Assembly (NCBI RefSeq): GCF_000719865.1
Contig: NZ_JOID01000022.1
Location: 34,491 to 98,490 of the forward strand
Length of the DNA: 64,000 nt
Origin: Streptomyces albus subsp. albus
GTDB lineage: Bacteria > Actinomycetota > Actinomycetes > Streptomycetales > Streptomycetaceae
Direction: 5' to 3'
A program made the translations under genes and the position numbers. The notes under the pieces were generated by a model. That model saw only the letters and a program-made list of their open reading frames with translations, made no database searches and had not been told where the DNA came from. This document shows positions 60,757 to 64,000 of the stretch, one piece after another (the stretch's first letter is position 1; every line of letters starts with the position of its first letter).

Positions 60757-62177
60757 CGCGGGACCTCCGGGTGTTCGGTGCCGGGCCCGCGGCCCGGTGT
60801 GCTGGGTGCGGGATCCGTTCCGACGGGGGCCGGATCCGGGGTGCCGGGTGCGGGCCGGGCGTGCCCGGCTCCGGCCGCGGTGCCGCCGGCGCGTGCCGGT
60901 GCCGTGCCGGGGGAACGGGCATCCCCGGCACGGCGGTTGCCGGGACCGGACCCCGTCCGCCCCGCGCGGACCGAGAGCGTCGCGGCCGTGGCGACGAAGA
61001 GCAGGACGGCGGTGATGTTCAGCGCCCCGCCGAGCCGCCAGGCCGCCTCCGACCCCCGCAGGTCCCCGATCAGCACGCGCAGCGCCAGCGAGAGGTGGAG
61101 CAGCCAGGCCGGGCCCGCGAGCACCCGGTGGTAGGGCAGCGGCCGGCGCAGCACGGCGGGGAGGATCACCGGCGCGTGCGCCATGATCATCGACAGGACG
61201 AAGCCCAGGAAGACGGCGTGCACCACGGCGTCGTACCGCGGCCCCTCCGCCACCGGCCCGCCCACCAGCCACAGCGCCCCCGCCAGCCCCAGCCAGGCGT
61301 AACCGGCCAGCAGGCAGGCGGCGGAGAACCGCGGCAGGCCGGACGAGCGCAGCATCCGGCGGGCCACGTCGTGCGCGGTGAGCCAGCCGACCAGCGCGAG
61401 CAGCGCCAGGCCGAGCAGCGCCGAGCCGGCCCCCGGCCACAGCAGGGTCACGACCGCCCCGGCGAGCACGGCGGTGGCGGCGGCCAGGAAGGCGTCCTCC
61501 GTCCGCGGCGCGAGCAGCGCCACCCGGGCCAGTTCCAGCCGCTCACCGGCGATGGTCAGCACGAGGAAGGCGGCGAGCCAGGGCAGCAGCCGGGGCACGT
61601 CGAGCCCGCCCAGCCACAGCAGCGCCGCGCCGAGCGCGGCCACCGCGCCCGCCCCCTGCGCCAGCAGCGCCGCGCCCGGCTGGCGCCGCCAGAAGCGCGC
61701 GTACAGGGCGAGCAGCAGCGCCGTACCGGCCACCAGCAGCAGCCGTCCGGCGCGGAGGTCCACCGGTGCGACGAGCAGGAGACCGCCCGCGCCGAGGCAG
61801 GCCGGGGAGAGGTACGCCCAGCGGCTGCCGAGGGCGACGGCCCGCTCCAGCGCCACCAGCGTCCCCGCGAAACCGAGGACCAGCAGCATGCCGTGCACCT
61901 CGGGCAGCCGGTCGGCGGTGAGCGGCGCGGGCAGGTCCAGCAGCATCAGGGCGGCGTCCAGCCCGAGCAGTAGCGCCAGCCCGGCGGGCAGCAGCAGGAC
62001 GGCCCGCCGCGCTCCCGCCTTCCGCGCCTCCGCGCTCCGGGCCGCCGGGTTCCGGGGCACGGTCCCCCGTGCCTCCGTATCCGGGGTTCCCGCGCTCCGG
62101 GCTGCCGTCTCCCGGCCGTCCGCGTCCCCGGCGTCCTCGGCGGCCGAGCGCCGCGCACCGGCGTCCGTGCCGCTCAC
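60753..62177 (-). CDS. NnrS-like polytopic membrane protein
   Basis: A 474-residue membrane protein with about 12 helices (residues 50-405). LPEVHGMLLVLGFAGTLVALERAVALG resembles the first His-containing motif of NnrS haem-copper proteins, and YDAVVHAVFLGFVLSMIMAHAPVILPAVL the later His motif. NnrS proteins counter NO toxicity or iron-nitrosyl damage in denitrifiers. N- and C-terminal tails are disordered and Pro/Ala/Gly-rich. The GTG overlaps the HTH-regulator stop, and the stop overlaps the NirK fusion (both GTGA), so all three form one operon. Confidence 0.75.
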   Translation of the reverse strand: MSGTDAGARRSAAEDAGDADGRETAARSAGTPDTEARGTVPRNPAARSAEARKAGARRAVLLLPAGLALLLGLDAALMLLDLPAPLTADRLPEVHGMLLVLGFAGTLVALERAVALGSRWAYLSPACLGAGGLLLVAPVDLRAGRLLLVAGTALLLALYARFWRRQPGAALLAQGAGAVAALGAALLWLGGLDVPRLLPWLAAFLVLTIAGERLELARVALLAPRTEDAFLAAATAVLAGAVVTLLWPGAGSALLGLALLALVGWLTAHDVARRMLRSSGLPRFSAACLLAGYAWLGLAGALWLVGGPVAEGPRYDAVVHAVFLGFVLSMIMAHAPVILPAVLRRPLPYHRVLAGPAWLLHLSLALRVLIGDLRGSEAAWRLGGALNITAVLLFVATAATLSVRAGRTGSGPGNRRAGDARSPGTAPARAGGTAAGAGHARPAPGTPDPAPVGTDPAPSTPGRGPGTEHPEVPR

Positions 62178-62929
62178 CGGGACTCCCCGCCGTCCGCCGG
62201 GGCGGTGGCACCGCCCCGTGGCGCGAGCCCGTCCGGTCCGGACGGACCGCCCGGCGGGATGCCCAGCCGGAGCCGGCAGGCGTCCGGTTCCGCGAAGGGC
62301 GCCAGCTCCACCTGCTCCGGGTCGCCGCCCAGCGCCGCCATGCCGCCCTTGGCCAGCCCGGCGTGAACGGAGCAGATCACGCCCGGGTGCTCGCGGACGG
62401 CCTCGATGAACGGGCAGCGCGGCAGCCGTGCCCCGTGTCCGTCCTCGTCGGGTTCCGGCGCGAAACCGATGTCGCCCAGCAGGGTCAGCACCCGCCCGCG
62501 TGCCTCCTCCGGTGTCCGGGCCGGCTCCTCGCCGGAGAGCAGGGCATGGCCCCACTCCTCACCGGCCGCGAGGGCGTCCGCCCGCGGATCGGCGCTGGAA
62601 CGGGCGATCTGCCCGGCCAGCACGGTGGCCAGTCCCGCGTACTCGCGCGCGGCGGACTGCTGCGGCGGCCGGGCGCGGTAGCGCCACGCGGGGCGGCCGC
62701 GGCCGGCGGCCGGGGCGCGCTCGCGCACCGCCAGGCCGGAGCCGACCAGCGCGTCGAGATGCTCCCGCACGGTGTTGGAGTGCAGGCCGCAGAGCTTGGA
62801 CAGCACCGTGACGGTGACGGAACCGGTCTGGCCGCGCAACTGCTGGAGCACGGCACCGCGCTGCCGCGACAGGGGCGGCCGGTCGTCCGGTCCGCCACCC
62901 GGGCGGGGACCATTATTTTTCACGGACAT
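62174..62929 (-). CDS. Winged-HTH regulator with C-terminal Cys motif (SufR-like)
   Basis: A 251-residue regulator. The DeoR/MarR-like HTH covers residues 20-85 (LSRQRGAVLQQLRGQTGSVT, LSKLCGLHSNTVREHLDALV, with a basic wing RGRPAWRY). The C-terminal effector domain has Cys172, Cys186 and Cys218 (RCPFIEAV, PGVICSVHAGL, PDACRLRL), resembling the Fe-S binding half of SufR. A redox-, NO- or O2-sensitive [Fe-S] regulator of the NirK operon is inferred. A TATACT box seven bases before the ATG and a palindrome covering the start codon suggest a leaderless, autoregulated mRNA. Confidence 0.8.
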   Translation of the reverse strand: MSVKNNGPRPGGGPDDRPPLSRQRGAVLQQLRGQTGSVTVTVLSKLCGLHSNTVREHLDALVGSGLAVRERAPAAGRGRPAWRYRARPPQQSAAREYAGLATVLAGQIARSSADPRADALAAGEEWGHALLSGEEPARTPEEARGRVLTLLGDIGFAPEPDEDGHGARLPRCPFIEAVREHPGVICSVHAGLAKGGMAALGGDPEQVELAPFAEPDACRLRLGIPPGGPSGPDGLAPRGGATAPADGGESR

Positions 62930-62941
62930 GTCCGGAGTATA
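62923..62941 (-). promoter_or_regulatory. Palindrome over the start codon and -10 box of the HTH-nirK operon
   Basis: CGGACATGTCCG (62923-62934) is a perfect 12-bp palindrome whose central ATG is the start codon, and TATACT (minus strand, 62936-62941) is a good -10 box ending seven bases upstream. Binding here would block both transcription start and translation. It also lies in the 68-base gap shared with the divergent hemerythrin gene. Confidence 0.6.
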
Positions 62942-62997
62942 TTGCAGTCACCGGACCCGGTCGGCCCCGGCCGGCCGCCAATGCTGGAGGATTCGCC

Positions 62998-63786
62998 ATG
63001 AGCACGATCACCATCGCCTCGGACCCCGAGGACGCCGCCGCCGTGGAGGCCGTCGAGGCACACCACACCCACCTGGCCGGTGAGCTGGCCGGACGGGTTT
63101 CCGTCCTGCTCGACACCGCGGCCCGCAACCCCGAGGACGCGGCGGAGGTCCGGACGCGCCTGGTCGCCTTCTGCGAACGCGAGCTCCTCCCGCACGCCAC
63201 CGCCGAGGAGAAGGCCCTCTACCCGGCCGCCCACGGCACCACCGAGGCCCGGCTGCTGGTCGACGGCATGCTCGCCGAGCACCGACGGCTCGCCGCGCTC
63301 GTCGCCGCCGTCCGCACCGCGCCCACCGTGGTCCACGCGGCGGCCGAGGCGCGGGCCCTCCAGGTCCTCTTCGAGGAGCACCTGGAGAAGGAGAACACGC
63401 TGATCCTGCCGCTGATCGCGGGATCCGCCGAGATCTCCCTCGCGGAGCTGCTCGCGGGCATGCACGAGATGCTCGGAGGCCACGAGCACGGGGAGGACGG
63501 CGAGCAGGCGGAGGCGGGCGGCTGCGGCGGCCACTGCGCCTGCGGCGAGACCGAGGAGGCCGCGGACCCCGAGCTCGACGTCCGCGAGGTCCCGCACGCG
63601 ATCCGTCACGCCACGGTGTTCGGCGCGCTCGGCGCCGTTCCGGCCGGCCGGGCGATGGTGCTCGTCGCCCCGCACGACCCGAAGCCGCTGCTGGCCCAGA
63701 TCGAGTCCCGCAACCCGGGTGTCTTCTCGGTGGAGTACCTGGAGCGCGGACCGGAGGCCTGGCGCCTCCGCCTCAGCCACCGCTGA
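62998..63786 (+). CDS. Hemerythrin-DUF2249 fusion protein
   Basis: A 262-residue protein. The N-terminal hemerythrin HHE domain (about 20-160) carries the di-iron ligand pattern: AHHTHLAGEL, LLPHATAEEKALYP, LAEHRRLAALV and FEEHLEKENTLILP. A Cys/His/Gly linker (GGCGGHCACGE, about 176-186) follows, then a DUF2249 domain (about 195-262; LDVREVPHAIRH, VLVAPHDPKPLLAQIE). Such fusions occur in NO-respiring and NO-stress loci, where they may bind O2 or NO or repair iron centres (Ytfe/Ric-like, inferred). GGAGGA precedes the ATG. It is divergent from the HTH-nirK operon. Confidence 0.9.
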   Translation: MSTITIASDPEDAAAVEAVEAHHTHLAGELAGRVSVLLDTAARNPEDAAEVRTRLVAFCERELLPHATAEEKALYPAAHGTTEARLLVDGMLAEHRRLAALVAAVRTAPTVVHAAAEARALQVLFEEHLEKENTLILPLIAGSAEISLAELLAGMHEMLGGHEHGEDGEQAEAGGCGGHCACGETEEAADPELDVREVPHAIRHATVFGALGAVPAGRAMVLVAPHDPKPLLAQIESRNPGVFSVEYLERGPEAWRLRLSHR

Positions 63787-63804
63787 CCGCGCCGGCCGGT
63801 GAGA

Positions 63805-63881
63805 GCCGCCGGGGCCGCCGACCGATGCCCCGGCGGCCCCGGCCTCGGCGCGCCCGGGCCCGCCCCGCCTCGGGCGGGCCC
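63805..63881 (+). terminator. Two hairpins after the hemerythrin gene
   Basis: GCCGCCGGGG (63805-63814) pairs with 63828-63837, and GGGCCCGCCC (63856-63865) pairs with GGGCGGGCCC (63872-63881). They are in tandem downstream of the stop. The remaining DNA to 64000 shows no gene. Confidence 0.75.
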
Positions 63882-64000
63882 CAACGGGTCCGCCGCGGCA
63901 CTTGGTTGACGGTGCCTCATGCCGTCGGGACCCGGGCCGCGGAGCCGGACGCCGGGGTTTCACGGCGCGCTCCCACCCCTCGCCCCACCCCCACCACGCC

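Noticed and set aside
1..64000. CRISPR arrays, tRNA or rRNA genes, IS elements, prophage genes
   Set aside because: No spaced short repeats, cloverleaf sequences, transposase motifs or phage structural genes were seen; direct repeats found are intragenic duplications.

Overview
The window is about 64 kb of very GC-rich DNA (GTG starts are frequent, third codon positions are nearly all G/C, and long antisense shadow frames are common) from an actinomycete, almost certainly Streptomyces. The marker genes are nsdA, a cvnABC conservon, a DUF397 protein, a SpoIIE-type phosphatase, an RsbW-like ATPase and a DevR-type regulator. I saw no rRNA, tRNA, CRISPR array, insertion sequence or phage gene.

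1-26.6 kb is ordinary chromosomal content. It begins with the tail of a phytoene-desaturase-like flavoprotein and an RsbW-like ATPase. Then come a Tat-exported serine hydrolase, a VOC protein, a DJ-1/PfpI protein and a DUF397 protein. A coupled pdxH-MDMPI-LRR operon lies back-to-back with a CGNR zinc-finger regulator across a perfect palindrome. A GH95 alpha-fucosidase with a disordered insert follows, then a two-component system divergent from a two-gene ABC transporter. After these are a phosphotransferase, nsdA, a PAS-SpoIIE phosphatase and a HEAT-repeat protein. The section ends with a fully coupled GntR-pxpA-pxpB-pxpC 5-oxoprolinase operon carrying a probable GntR operator.

26.9-35.3 kb holds a three-gene operon with the layout of an MksBEF / Wadjet JetABC SMC complex: a kleisin-like protein, a KITE-like protein and a giant 1806-residue SMC-like ATPase. 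No JetD nuclease is present. A small arginine-rich frame sits exactly between the first two genes, with GTGA overlaps at both ends. This is the best candidate for an undescribed system.

35.4-39.9 kb has a small membrane protein and a conservon that ends after cvnC with a strong hairpin, so the usual cvnD GTPase is missing. CvnA carries a NIT (nitrate/nitrite-sensing) type sensor region.

40-63.8 kb is a dormancy and anaerobic nitrogen-oxide island: three tandem-domain universal stress proteins, a zinc alcohol dehydrogenase, a CBS-BON protein, a DevR/DosR-type response regulator, an FMN-binding protein, flavohemoglobin, narGHJI with a VKOR gene, a radical SAM/SPASM protein, a membrane-anchored three-cupredoxin NirK fusion, an NnrS-like membrane protein, a Cys-containing HTH regulator and a hemerythrin-DUF2249 protein. 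At least seven DosR-like palindromes (GGGACC-N2/3-GGYCC) lie in promoter regions across it. The inferred logic is that DevR switches on nitrate respiration (Nar), nitrite reduction to NO (NirK fusion), NO detoxification (flavohemoglobin) and NO/iron handling (hemerythrin, NnrS-like) together with survival proteins. No DevS-type kinase, nitrate transporter or NO reductase is in the window.
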